Positions 9,033 to 17,438 of a stretch of DNA of 64,000 nucleotides are shown here, one piece after another. Position 1 is the stretch's first letter. Every line of letters begins with the position of its first letter. The notes beneath the pieces were generated by a model. It saw nothing but the letters and a program-made list of their open reading frames with translations. It searched no databases and was not told the origin of the DNA. Made by a program: the position numbers and the translations under genes. Origin of the DNA: Flavobacteriales bacterium (lineage in GTDB: Bacteria; Bacteroidota; Bacteroidia; Flavobacteriales; UBA7430); the NCBI GenBank assembly GCA_002707145.1, contig PAMD01000017.1:1-64000 (forward strand), read 5' to 3'.

Positions 9033-9529
9033 TATTTTTCAAATTTATTAATCAATTCTTCGTCAGTCAGATATAATAATTGAATCATTCCCATTGCCTG
9101 ATCTAAATAGGGATGACTAGGGTATTTTTCCATAAATTCTTCGTAAGTATTTTTTGCAGATAACCTCTGATCGAGAGCTTCAAAACAATCAGCTTGTTGA
9201 AAAAAAGCCAGAGCCGCCCATGAGGATTCAGGAAACTTTGAATGAACTAAATAGAAAGACTCAAGTGCTTTTAGGTTTTTGCCTAGACCTCTATAAACTT
9301 GACCTAAATTAAAAAGAATTTCGGCATTATTTTCTGCATCAGGATATTCCTCTAAAAATGAGTTATATAAATCTAAAACTTCAATTGCAAGCGGTTTATT
9401 CAAACGCGCATCCTTAAGCTGCATTAGCTTACCTTGAACTTCAAGCAGATGGGTAAGAGCTTTTTTCTGTTCACTGACACAAGCGGAAAAGAATAAACAG
9501 ACAGAAATTATACTTAAAATATATTTCAT
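9032..9529 (-). CDS. TPR-containing lipoprotein, YbgF/BamD-like
   Basis: 165 residues. The lipoprotein signal peptide has a lipobox FFSAC (Cys17), so the protein should be anchored to a membrane. The rest is three or four tetratricopeptide-like helical pairs (AEILFNLGQVYRGLGKNLKALESFYLVHSKFPESSWAALAFFQ and so on), a scaffold for protein contacts. No catalytic site. Its start overlaps the def 3' end by four bases. It could act in outer-membrane assembly by analogy with BamD, but it is too short to be BamD itself. Confidence 0.85.
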   Translation of the reverse strand: MKYILSIISVCLFFSACVSEQKKALTHLLEVQGKLMQLKDARLNKPLAIEVLDLYNSFLEEYPDAENNAEILFNLGQVYRGLGKNLKALESFYLVHSKFPESSWAALAFFQQADCFEALDQRLSAKNTYEEFMEKYPSHPYLDQAMGMIQLLYLTDEELINKFEK

Positions 9530-10098
9530 TTTCTCTTTTTTTTAATACCGGGGAACCTCATGCGATATCCAGGAGTAATATTTCCGTTCATGATATCTCT
9601 TAATTTTCTTTTTAGGGTAGTTTTTCTTAAACTTGAGAGATAGTCTGTAAATAATATTCCGTTAGTATGATCAAATTCATGCTGAATTACTCGAGCAGCA
9701 AGTCCCTCATAAGTCTCTGTATATTCAATGAAATTTTCATCAAAGAAGTGAATAGTAATTTTTGGTTTTCTGAAGACATCTTCTCTTACTTCTGGAATAC
9801 TAAGACAGCCCTCATTAAACATCCACTCCTCCCCTTCCTCTTCTAGTATTTCGGCATTAATGAAAGTCTTTTTAAAGGTGGATAGTGTAGGGTCTTCCTC
9901 ATCAAAGGGAGAACAATCAACAATAAACAAGCGAATAGGTAAACCAACCTGATGAGCGGCTAGACCAACTCCTTTAGAATTATACATTGTTTCATACATA
10001 TTTGCGATAAGCACTCCAAGATTTGGGTAACTAGCACTTATTAAATTCCCTTTCTGTTTAAGAACAGGATCACCGTATGCAACAATGGGTAATAACAT
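9526..10098 (-). CDS. def: Peptide deformylase
   Basis: Removes the N-formyl group from nascent proteins. All three metal motifs are present: motif 1 GVGLAAHQVG (residues 43-52), motif 2 EGCLS (metal Cys98) and motif 3 QHEFDH (His140, Glu141, His144). Motif 1 has His where the consensus has Pro (GVGLAAPQ), with the catalytic Gln50 retained. 190 residues with a short basic tail, normal for the family. Transcribed between ruvX (21 bp upstream) and the TPR lipoprotein (4-bp overlap). Confidence 0.96.
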   Translation of the reverse strand: MLLPIVAYGDPVLKQKGNLISASYPNLGVLIANMYETMYNSKGVGLAAHQVGLPIRLFIVDCSPFDEEDPTLSTFKKTFINAEILEEEGEEWMFNEGCLSIPEVREDVFRKPKITIHFFDENFIEYTETYEGLAARVIQHEFDHTNGILFTDYLSSLRKTTLKRKLRDIMNGNITPGYRMRFPGIKKKRK

Positions 10099-10119
10099 AA
10101 GACATAATTTTTAAAAGAT

Positions 10120-10527
10120 TTATTGCTCCATGTAAGACTGTAGAATTAGTGTAGCACTAACTTCATCAATCAAATGTTTAATTTTTCTGTCCTTTTTCTT
10201 CAGACCGCTATCCAACAAGGTTTGAAAGGCAATTTTAGAAGTAAACCTCTCGTCAACATAATGAATATCTAGCATCGGAAATACTTTCCTTAGTTTTCTG
10301 GCAAAACCTTTCACATATGGAGTTGAATCAGTTGAATTATTTTTCAAATCCTTGGGAAGGCCTATTACTAAGCAATCAACAGACTCTTTGGCAAAGTAAT
10401 CAGTAAGAAAGTCAATACAATTATGAGCAGTGACCGTACAAAGACCAGAAGCGATCATCTGGAGTTCATCAGTAATAGCAATGCCTACGCGTTTGGTTCC
10501 ATAATCTAAGGCAATTATCCTTCCCAT
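10120..10527 (-). CDS. ruvX: Holliday junction resolvase-like YqgF/RuvX
   Basis: 135 residues of the RNase H-fold YqgF family, implicated in 16S rRNA 5' processing and possibly junction resolution. Signature residues are ALDYGTKRVGIAITD at the N-terminus, LVIGLPKDLKNNSTDST in the middle and the YVDERFTS motif with its acidic residue. Complete at normal length. A TATATTTG promoter-like element lies 17 bases upstream of the ATG, so transcription of the ruvX-def-lipoprotein-S8 run may start here rather than at the rluA-type gene. Confidence 0.95.
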   Translation of the reverse strand: MGRIIALDYGTKRVGIAITDELQMIASGLCTVTAHNCIDFLTDYFAKESVDCLVIGLPKDLKNNSTDSTPYVKGFARKLRKVFPMLDIHYVDERFTSKIAFQTLLDSGLKKKDRKIKHLIDEVSATLILQSYMEQ

Positions 10528-10544
10528 TCAATCTAAATTTACTA

Positions 10545-10552
10545 CAAATATA
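10545..10552 (-). promoter_or_regulatory. Candidate -7 element (TATATTTG) of the ruvX-def run
   Basis: An exact TAnnTTTG match on the minus strand, 17 bases before the ruvX ATG in the 81-bp gap after the pseudouridine synthase gene. Confidence 0.4.
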
Positions 10553-10608
10553 AGTATTGAATCACAATGATTCATCTTCTAAAACAAAATAAAAAAAGAA
10601 AAAAGTCA

Positions 10609-11499
10609 TTATTGATCACAAAACTTTTCCCATCTTTTTTGTTCGCGGTTTATGAGTTGAATAAACTTGTTTGGAATTGGTAATTCGAAAGAGAGAGAAT
10701 TTTTATAGATGGGATGGTCAAAAATAATCCTAGACGCAAATAAAAATAAGCCCTTGCCCTTTAATACTTTATATGAATCGTACATGTTATCTCCAATAAT
10801 TGGATAACCCAAATTGGACATATGAATTCGCAATTGATGTGTTCTTCCTGTCTTAGGATGAAGTTCGACTAAGCTTAAGGTTTTATAAGAAGCAGATTTC
10901 ACTGTTTTTAAAGTCTTGAAGAGAGTTTGAGATTTTAAACCATTGATGGGACTAATTATTTCACCAGATGACAATAGTGATCCTTTTACTAGGGCGATAT
11001 ATGTCTTATCAATCTTCTGCATTTCCAGTTGTAAACCCAGATATTTTTGAGCGCGTCGAGTTTTAGCCACCATTAATAAACCTGCAGTCATTTTGTCTAA
11101 TCGATGGACTGGCCTTGGAATTTCAAGTGCATCTGATTCTAGAGAAATAGATAGGTTATGAAACAGAGCATTCTGGAGTGTTTTATAAAAATTACCACTC
11201 ACTACAATACCAGCAGGTTTATTCACAAGGGCCATGAATGCATCTTCATAGATTATATTTAGATCTAAAGGGAATACCTTTATGGGATCTAAAATCAAAG
11301 GTTTAATATGAACAGTATCTCCCTCAACCATCCAATTTCCTGACTGAGCTAAATGGTTATTTAAATATATCCGCTTGGATTTAAAAGCTTTCTTTACAGA
11401 AGATCGAGACGGGAAAACTGGTTTAAATTGAACAAAAACAAAATCAAAAATTCGCTGCACATTCACAGTTTTCTTTACTTTAAAATTATTTGATTGCAT
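10609..11499 (-). CDS. RluA-family pseudouridine synthase (long form)
   Basis: Isomerises uridine to pseudouridine in rRNA or tRNA. An N-terminal S4-like RNA-binding region (about residues 25-70, SRSSVKKAFKSKRIYLNNHLAQ) precedes the catalytic domain with HRLDKMTAGLLM, whose Asp is the nucleophile, and the conserved LHPKTGRTHQLRIHM motif. The open frame extends to 11514, but the ATG at 11499 (MQSNNFKVKK) is an equally good start and I give that one. The RNA target cannot be read from sequence. A second, shorter family member lies at 47728. Confidence 0.9.
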   Translation of the reverse strand: MQSNNFKVKKTVNVQRIFDFVFVQFKPVFPSRSSVKKAFKSKRIYLNNHLAQSGNWMVEGDTVHIKPLILDPIKVFPLDLNIIYEDAFMALVNKPAGIVVSGNFYKTLQNALFHNLSISLESDALEIPRPVHRLDKMTAGLLMVAKTRRAQKYLGLQLEMQKIDKTYIALVKGSLLSSGEIISPINGLKSQTLFKTLKTVKSASYKTLSLVELHPKTGRTHQLRIHMSNLGYPIIGDNMYDSYKVLKGKGLFLFASRIIFDHPIYKNSLSFELPIPNKFIQLINREQKRWEKFCDQ

Positions 11500-11559
11500 A
11501 AAGCAAAAATTCATTCATTTTATCAAAAAAAAATTTCTTAAAACCAAATTATAAATTCA

Positions 11560-11567
11560 TATTTTTG
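11560..11567 (+). promoter_or_regulatory. Candidate -7 element (TATTTTTG) of dapD
   Basis: A TAnnTTTG match 19 bases upstream of the dapD ATG, in the gap between divergent genes. Confidence 0.35.
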
Positions 11568-11586
11568 ATGAACTTTTAATAAAAAA

Positions 11587-12402
11587 ATGCAAAATTTAAA
11601 AAAAATCATTGAAAAAGCTTGGGAAAACAGAAGTTTACTCAATAAAGAATACGTTCAAATTGCTATCAGAGAAGTCATAGAACAACTTGACAAAGGAAGA
11701 TTGAGAATAGCTGAGCCTGACGATCTAGTTTGGAAAGTCAATGAATGGGTGAAAAAAGCAGTAGTTTTATATTTTCCAATTCAAGGAATGAAAACAATTG
11801 AAGTAGGTCCTTTTGAATTTCATGATAAAATGGAATTAAAAAAAAATTATGAAGCATTAGGAGTCCGAGTTGTTCCTCATGCAATTGCCAGGTATGGAGC
11901 ATTTGTTGCACCTGGAGTAATCATGATGCCATCCTACATTAATATTGGCGCACATGTTGGTTCAGGTACGATGGTTGACACATGGGCAACTGTAGGATCA
12001 TGCTCCCAAATTGGAGAAAACGTCCATATTAGCGGGGGTGTTGGAATTGGTGGGGTTTTAGAACCTATTCAAGCTGCACCAGTAATTATTGAAGACAATG
12101 CATTTATTGGTTCAAGGTGTATTGTTGTAGAAGGAATTATAGTACAAAAAGAAGCTGTTCTAGGCGCTAACGTAGTCTTAACATCATCCACCAAAATAAT
12201 CGATGTAAGCGGCATGGAACCTTTCGAACTAAAAGGAGTCATTCCCCAACGATCAGTAGTTATACCAGGAAGTTATACTAAAAAATTTCCTGCTGGTGAC
12301 TACCAAGTACCCTGTGCACTTATAATTGGAAAAAGAAAGGATAGTACCGATAAGAAAACTTCTCTAAACGAGGCTTTAAGAGAGTTTAAAATGTCTGTTT
12401 AA
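11587..12402 (+). CDS. dapD: 2,3,4,5-tetrahydropyridine-2,6-dicarboxylate N-succinyltransferase
   Basis: The succinylase-branch step of diaminopimelate/lysine synthesis. The N-terminal helical domain carries RIAEPDDLVWKVNEWVKKAVVLYFP and is followed by a left-handed beta-helix of hexapeptide repeats (IGAHVGSGTMVDTWATVGSCSQIGENVHISGGVGIGGVLEP). The signature IIEDNAFIGSRCIVVEGI is intact. 271 residues, normal. The 3' end overlaps the convergent LicD-like gene by 17 bp. Confidence 0.97.
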   Translation: MQNLKKIIEKAWENRSLLNKEYVQIAIREVIEQLDKGRLRIAEPDDLVWKVNEWVKKAVVLYFPIQGMKTIEVGPFEFHDKMELKKNYEALGVRVVPHAIARYGAFVAPGVIMMPSYINIGAHVGSGTMVDTWATVGSCSQIGENVHISGGVGIGGVLEPIQAAPVIIEDNAFIGSRCIVVEGIIVQKEAVLGANVVLTSSTKIIDVSGMEPFELKGVIPQRSVVIPGSYTKKFPAGDYQVPCALIIGKRKDSTDKKTSLNEALREFKMSV

Positions 12403-13000
12403 TATTAATAATGGCTTTTTCATCTTCTTTACAAAGCCATTCTTTTACAGTAATACTCCAATCTCCATATTTGGCCGTCAAGTAATTCTTATAATCTGCA
12501 GGAACTGTTAATAATTTGCCTTTAAACATAATATTTTCTTGAGATGAATAATGAGATTTATCGACTCTTAATATTTCCCCCATTGACTGCCAATAAGTAT
12601 GAAGACTATCATCGGTTTTGACAAAAATATCAACGATGACCATCTTATCAGCTAATGAAGGATAAAATATTTTAAAGAACGAAAAGCCCAAAGGTTTCAT
12701 TTTAAAAATGCGATAATCATTTGGTTTAATTGGGCCATATGATTGAGTTCCTTTTCGGCTGGTAATTCTATAACCTCTCAAAAAGAACCTCCATCTCAAA
12801 CTATCAAACTTTGGTGCATCATTAGATGAAATAGAAATATCAACATCGTGATCCCAGGGCAAAAGATCACCATCTCGAACTATTCCAAGAAGAGTTCCAC
12901 CTTCCAAGAAATATTTAATATTGTGATGATCTAAAAAGCTTGTAACTTGAAACAACATTTTCCGAGCTTTGGCGATATTTTTAACGTTGAATGTGAGCAT
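12386..13000 (-). CDS. LicD-family nucleotidyltransferase-fold protein
   Basis: 204 residues. The motif FLEGGTLLGIVRDGDLLPWDHDVDISI (from about residue 30) is the hallmark of the LicD/fukutin family: a GG-T-LLG-RdGd turn followed by DHDVD metal-binding aspartates. Family members transfer phosphocholine or sugar/ribitol phosphates to cell-surface glycans. The donor and acceptor here are unknown. It lies next to two further glycan genes on the other strand, which supports a surface-polysaccharide role. Confidence 0.82.
   Translation of the reverse strand: MLTFNVKNIAKARKMLFQVTSFLDHHNIKYFLEGGTLLGIVRDGDLLPWDHDVDISISSNDAPKFDSLRWRFFLRGYRITSRKGTQSYGPIKPNDYRIFKMKPLGFSFFKIFYPSLADKMVIVDIFVKTDDSLHTYWQSMGEILRVDKSHYSSQENIMFKGKLLTVPADYKNYLTAKYGDWSITVKEWLCKEDEKAIINIKQTF
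12410..12441. terminator. Hairpin downstream of dapD, inside the LicD-like 3' coding end
   Basis: Nine-base arms AATGGCTTT and AAAGCCATT with a 14-base loop begin eight bases after the dapD stop codon. There is no U-tract, and it is also coding sequence of the opposite gene. Confidence 0.3.
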
Positions 13001-13111
13001 AAAATCTTAATTATAAAATTCATTAAATTTACAATTTATATTCAATGAATATGAAGAATTAATTATGTTTCATAAAACTTGATTCATTAGTATTAATCTA
13101 CATAAAAATGA

Positions 13112-13119
13112 TATTTTTG
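13112..13119 (+). promoter_or_regulatory. Candidate -7 element (TATTTTTG) of glycosyltransferase operon
   Basis: A TAnnTTTG match 27 bases upstream of the ATG at 13147. A purine-rich GAGGAG follows it, about 20 bases before the ATG. Confidence 0.35.
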
Positions 13120-13146
13120 TGAGGAGACTATCCAATAACTAAAAAC

Positions 13147-13896
13147 ATGAATAAAATATCTGCCATAATTCCAACTTTCAATGAAGAAGAGAATATTGAA
13201 GCAGCTATTAAATGTGTTTCTTTTGCAGATGAAATCATAGTAATTGATTCGTTCAGTTCAGACAATACTATATCAATCGCAAAAAAATTAGGTGCAAGAG
13301 TTCTGTCTCGAATTTTCGATGATTTCTCAAGCCAAAAAAATTATGCGATTGAAAAAGCAAGCCATAAATGGATAATACTATTAGATGCAGATGAACGTGT
13401 CGGAAAAGCATTGAAAGCTGAAATATTAAAGTTAATGATAAACCCAATAAGCAATGCTTATTGGGTATACAGAAGGAATTATCTATTGGGACGGGAAATA
13501 AAATATAGTGGATGGCAAAACGACAAAGTAATTCGGATTATAGATAAAGACTCTTGTAGATACAATGGAAAATTAGTTCATGAAGAAATTGCTCTACCAA
13601 ATAAAGTTGGCTACCTAAAAAACAAACTTGATCACTTCACTTATAAAGACTTTGACTCATTTATCAGAAAAAAAAATAAAGTCGCTCAGCTTCAAGCTAA
13701 AATACTAGCTAACAGTAACAAGAAGTTTTCATTTTATCTTCTGTTTGCGAAATCTTCTTACAGATTTTGGAATCATTACTTATTCAGACGTGGATTTTTA
13801 GACGGGTTTCAAGGCTTCTTTATTGCAAGTTTCTATGCATACACCATTTTCACAAGGTACATAAAGCTTTGGATTATCAATAAGGGGCTAAAATAA
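13147..13896 (+). CDS. Family 2 glycosyltransferase, WaaE/KdtX-like
   Basis: 249 residues of GT-A fold. The N-terminus (ISAIIPTFNEEENIEAAIKCVSFADEIIVIDSFSSDNT) and metal-binding DADE near residue 80 (WIILLDADERVG) match lipopolysaccharide-core glucosyltransferases of the WaaE type. The C-terminal third (about 190-240) is rich in aromatic residues and probably membrane-associated. Likely adds a sugar to LPS core or another surface glycan from the cytoplasmic face. The next gene follows after 7 bp. Confidence 0.88.
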   Translation: MNKISAIIPTFNEEENIEAAIKCVSFADEIIVIDSFSSDNTISIAKKLGARVLSRIFDDFSSQKNYAIEKASHKWIILLDADERVGKALKAEILKLMINPISNAYWVYRRNYLLGREIKYSGWQNDKVIRIIDKDSCRYNGKLVHEEIALPNKVGYLKNKLDHFTYKDFDSFIRKKNKVAQLQAKILANSNKKFSFYLLFAKSSYRFWNHYLFRRGFLDGFQGFFIASFYAYTIFTRYIKLWIINKGLK

Positions 13897-13903
13897 AAAG
13901 AAA

Positions 13904-14935
13904 ATGAGATGTATTCTATTCTGTGATAATGCCTACTCATTTGGTATTCTATCCCCCATACGTGAAGAACTGAAAAAAAATAACTTTGATTATCTATGGT
14001 ATATTGCGCCGAAACTTAATGATGAATTTCCATTTAATAAAGATGAACATACCAATGATATAAAGTATCTGAGGCAATATCTAAGTGATTTCATACTAGT
14101 TCCAGGAAACGAAGTACCTTATTTTCTAAGAGGATTAAAAGTTCAATTATTCCATGGATTGGCTGGGGAAAAAAAAGGACATTTCAAAATTCGGCATTAC
14201 TTTGATCTTTATCTGACTCCGGGACCCTATTTTACAAGGCGCTTTCAAAAATTAAGTATGGTCTATAAAAATTTTAAGGTTATCGAAACGGGTTGGTCTA
14301 AATTTGATCTAAAACCAAATAAGATTCAGGAATTTCAGAATGAAAAATCAGTTATATTAAATAACTATGGGGCTAAAAAAATCATAATTTATGCTCCAAC
14401 TTTTTCTCCTAAGCTATGTTCTGCTCCAGCATTATATTCTGAGATTGGTATACTTGCGTCAAACACACAAAATTTTATATTCATTAAATTTCATGATTTG
14501 ATGAATCAAAAATTAGTCTCTAAATTTGAAAAAATCTCAAGACGACACAAGAATATTCTTATTATTAAAGACCGAAATATTACAAAATATTTACATCTAT
14601 CAGACCTAATGATAAGCGACACTTCTTCAGTAATATACGAGTTCTTACTCTTAGACAAACCCGTTATCACATTAAAAACAAAACAACCAAAAAAATCTTG
14701 GGAAAATATTTTACATTCCAGAGAACTTCAAGTTAAAGTTGAAAGTAATCTTAATGATGATCCATACAAAAAAGAAAGAGCAAAAATTATAAGTGAATAT
14801 CACCCCTACCAAGATAGTAAATCTTCTGAAAGAATTATTCAAGCAATTAAAAAACATATTAATGAGCACGGAATTCCAAAAAAAAGAAATCTTTCTATTT
14901 TTAGAAAGTTTAAAATGAATAAAAAATACAAATAA
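13904..14935 (+). CDS. CDP-glycerol glycerophosphotransferase family protein
   Basis: 343 residues. It matches the TagB/TagF-like transferase family seen in teichoic-acid synthesis: a GT-B-type layout with VQLFHGLAGEKKGHF in the N-lobe, IIYAPTFSPKL at the hinge and the conserved LHLSDLMISDTSSVIYEFLLLDKPVITL near the C-terminus. In a Gram-negative cell such enzymes more likely attach glycerol-phosphate or a related polyol-phosphate to LPS or capsule. No CDP-glycerol synthesis gene is in this window. Its stop overlaps the next start as TAATG, so translation is probably coupled. Confidence 0.85.
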   Translation: MRCILFCDNAYSFGILSPIREELKKNNFDYLWYIAPKLNDEFPFNKDEHTNDIKYLRQYLSDFILVPGNEVPYFLRGLKVQLFHGLAGEKKGHFKIRHYFDLYLTPGPYFTRRFQKLSMVYKNFKVIETGWSKFDLKPNKIQEFQNEKSVILNNYGAKKIIIYAPTFSPKLCSAPALYSEIGILASNTQNFIFIKFHDLMNQKLVSKFEKISRRHKNILIIKDRNITKYLHLSDLMISDTSSVIYEFLLLDKPVITLKTKQPKKSWENILHSRELQVKVESNLNDDPYKKERAKIISEYHPYQDSKSSERIIQAIKKHINEHGIPKKRNLSIFRKFKMNKKYK

Positions 14936-15498
14936 TGCGAGAAGAAATTCAGAAAGCACTCATGGTTTTAAAAAATGGAGGTTTGATACTATATCCTACT
15001 GACACAATTTGGGGAATTGGTTGTGATGCTAGCAATAATAATGCAGTACAAAAAATCATAGATATTAAAAAAAGAGGTATCAGCAAAAGCTTTATTGTGT
15101 TAGTAGAAAATGAACGAAGACTGGAGCGAACAATTGAAGATATACCTGATGCGGCTTGGGACCTAATAAAGTATACAGACAAGCCTCTTACTATTATCTA
15201 TGATAAGCCCAAGGGAATAGCGAATAATGCAATTAACTCAGACAATAGTTTAGGAGTTAGATTAGTAAGAGATCCTTTCTGTGAGGGGCTTATAAAGGAG
15301 CTAAACAGACCCATTATTTCTACTTCGGCTAACCTTTCAGGACAATCATCAGCAAAATGTTTTTCAGACATATCTAAAGAAATTAAGAATTCTGTTGATC
15401 ATATTGTAAATTTACGTCAAAATGAAAATGAGAGTCGACAGAGTTCATCTATTATTAAGCTAGACTCATCTGGTCTAATCAAAATTATTAGGGCATAA
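14935..15498 (+). CDS. L-threonylcarbamoyladenylate synthase (Sua5/YciO/YrdC family)
   Basis: Makes threonylcarbamoyl-AMP for the t6A37 modification of ANN-decoding tRNAs. The 187-residue protein is a single YrdC domain: GGLILYPTDTIWGIGCDASN at the N-terminus (the KxR/PTDTxYG-type site), RLVRDPFCEGLIKEL and PIISTSANLSGQSS. It lacks the extra Sua5 domain, so it resembles TsaC. Starts on the TAATG overlap with the upstream glycan gene and is followed by cca after one base. Confidence 0.92.
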   Translation: MREEIQKALMVLKNGGLILYPTDTIWGIGCDASNNNAVQKIIDIKKRGISKSFIVLVENERRLERTIEDIPDAAWDLIKYTDKPLTIIYDKPKGIANNAINSDNSLGVRLVRDPFCEGLIKELNRPIISTSANLSGQSSAKCFSDISKEIKNSVDHIVNLRQNENESRQSSSIIKLDSSGLIKIIRA

Positions 15499-15499
15499 A

Positions 15500-16909
15500 T
15501 TGAAAAAATATATTCAACATAATATCTTTGATTGCATATCTCGGTGTGCAGATGAATTAGGCTTCGAAACATATGTCATAGGTGGCTATGTTCGCGATAA
15601 AATATTAAATCGAAATGAACCAAAAGATATTGATATAGTGTGTGTTGGAAGCGGAATCGACTTAGCAAAAAAAGTTACTAAAAAACTACATGGCTGCTCT
15701 CAAGTTCAGATTTTCAAAAATTTTGGAACTGCAATGGTTCTTTATAAAGACTTGGAACTTGAATTCGTTGGAGCTCGAAAAGAATCATATCGAAAAAAAT
15801 CACGCAAACCTTTGGTAGAAAATGGAAATCTTGAAGATGACCTAAACAGAAGAGATTTTACAATAAATACCATGGCTATCTGCCTAAATAAAGACAGGTT
15901 TGGAGAATTAATCGATCCATTTAACGGCGTTAAAGACCTAGAAAAAGGAATAATCAGAACTCCCCTAGATCCTAATATTACATACTCTGATGACCCACTC
16001 AGAATGTTGAGAGCAATACGTTTTGCCACTCAACTCAACTTTATTATCGAAGAAAAATCAATTAAGGCGCTTAAAAGAAATGCTAAGAGGTTACATATTT
16101 TATCAATGGAACGCATTACAGATGAGCTTAATAAAATTATTCTATCTAAAACCCCATCAAAGGGTTTCAAACTTTTATTTAACACACAATTACTTCACGA
16201 ATTCTTTCCTGAATTTGTTGCCTTGCATGGTGTCGAAAATATTAATGGAAAAAAGCACAAAGACAACTTTTACCATACCCTTGAAGTATTAGAAAATCTC
16301 TCAAAAAACACAAATAATCTTTGGCTAAGATGGGCGGCCCTACTTCACGATATTGCAAAACCTCCTACAAAAAGATTTGAGGAAGGCCATGGTTGGACTT
16401 TTCATGGACATGAATTCTTAGGATCTAAAATGGTTCATGGAATATTTAAGCGCTTAAAATTGCCCTTAAATGACAAAATGAAATATGTTAAAAAATTAGT
16501 CTTACTTCATTTAAGACCCATTGCACTCTCAAAAAAATTGGTAAGCGATTCTGCAATTCGAAGGCTCTTATTTGACGCTGGAGAAGATATTGAAGACTTA
16601 ATGATATTGTGCGAAGCTGATATTACCTCCAAAAATGAGATAAAAGTCAAGCGCTTTCAAAATAATTTCAAAGTTGTTAGACAAAAGCTAAAAGACATAG
16701 AAGAAAGAGATCAAATCCGAAACTGGCAACCTCCTATTTCTGGAGAAATCATCATGAAAACCTATCAAATAAAGCCATGTAAACTTGTAGGTGATATAAA
16801 AAATCACATTAGAGAGGCAATTCTTGATGGACATATTCCAAATGAATATGAAAAAGCATTTGACTACATGCTTTTAAAAGGAAAAGAATTAGGTCTAGAA
16901 AAAATTTAA
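15500..16909 (+). CDS. cca: CCA tRNA nucleotidyltransferase / poly(A) polymerase family with HD domain
   Basis: Adds or repairs the 3' CCA of tRNA. It begins with TTG at 15500; the start is supported because the N-terminus (MKKYIQHNIFDCISRCADELGFETYVIGGYVRD) matches homologues and no ATG precedes it. The head domain has GGYVRD and the catalytic KDIDIV aspartates. RRDFTINTMA and DPLRMLRAIRFATQL follow. An HD phosphohydrolase domain is visible in the C-terminal half (LRWAALLHDIAKPPTKR). 469 residues, typical for Bacteroidota. Only one base separates it from the tsaC-like stop. Confidence 0.94.
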   Translation: MKKYIQHNIFDCISRCADELGFETYVIGGYVRDKILNRNEPKDIDIVCVGSGIDLAKKVTKKLHGCSQVQIFKNFGTAMVLYKDLELEFVGARKESYRKKSRKPLVENGNLEDDLNRRDFTINTMAICLNKDRFGELIDPFNGVKDLEKGIIRTPLDPNITYSDDPLRMLRAIRFATQLNFIIEEKSIKALKRNAKRLHILSMERITDELNKIILSKTPSKGFKLLFNTQLLHEFFPEFVALHGVENINGKKHKDNFYHTLEVLENLSKNTNNLWLRWAALLHDIAKPPTKRFEEGHGWTFHGHEFLGSKMVHGIFKRLKLPLNDKMKYVKKLVLLHLRPIALSKKLVSDSAIRRLLFDAGEDIEDLMILCEADITSKNEIKVKRFQNNFKVVRQKLKDIEERDQIRNWQPPISGEIIMKTYQIKPCKLVGDIKNHIREAILDGHIPNEYEKAFDYMLLKGKELGLEKI

Positions 16910-16932
16910 CATCAAAATAAATACATTTTATT

Positions 16933-17433
16933 ATGGAAGTATATGGTTTCAGAATTATCTTAGATTTTAAACAAGCAGATATTTTTAGAGATATTGAAAT
17001 CTCCGATCAAGACAACTTTGAAGATCTTCACAATAGTATCGTTCAAGCTTTCGATCTTGATACTGGAGAAATGTCCTCATTCTACAAAAGCGATAATAAC
17101 TGGAACCAAGGAGACGAAATAAGTCTTTTTGCAGTTGATGATAATTCACAAGTCATGTCTGAATTAAGTTTATCTGAGATTTGCAAAGAAAAGGGAGACA
17201 AGCTACTTTATATCTTTGATTTTTTAAATATGTGGACTTTTTATGTAGAACTAATGGAAATAAATGAGCCTAAATCGGGAGTACCTTATCCACGATGCAT
17301 ATACTCGGAGGGACTAATGCCTGGAGAAAGAGAAGACTTTCAATTTGAAAGCCATGAAAACCTGTCCGAAGGTCAAGGTGAAAGTGGATTGTATGATAAT
17401 GATATTTTAGATGAATTTAATGAATATGAATAA
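16933..17433 (+). CDS. Plasmid pRiA4b ORF-3-like protein
   Basis: 166 residues resembling the PRiA4_ORF3 family: an N-terminal alpha/beta unit (VYGFRIILDFKQADIFRDIEISDQDNFEDLHNSIVQAFDL), then SFYKSDNNWNQGDEISLF and a characteristic LLYIFDFLNMWTFYVELMEI block. Database names such as 'IS1096 passenger' for this family are historical. No transposase or inverted repeats are nearby and the gene is embedded in a housekeeping operon. The C-terminal 30 residues are acidic. Molecular function unknown. Confidence 0.8.
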   Translation: MEVYGFRIILDFKQADIFRDIEISDQDNFEDLHNSIVQAFDLDTGEMSSFYKSDNNWNQGDEISLFAVDDNSQVMSELSLSEICKEKGDKLLYIFDFLNMWTFYVELMEINEPKSGVPYPRCIYSEGLMPGEREDFQFESHENLSEGQGESGLYDNDILDEFNEYE

Positions 17434-17438
17434 TAATT

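Noticed and set aside
16933..17433. Insertion-sequence remnant suggested by the IS1096/pRiA4b family name
   Set aside because: No transposase, inverted repeats or target duplications nearby; the gene is intact within a tight operon.
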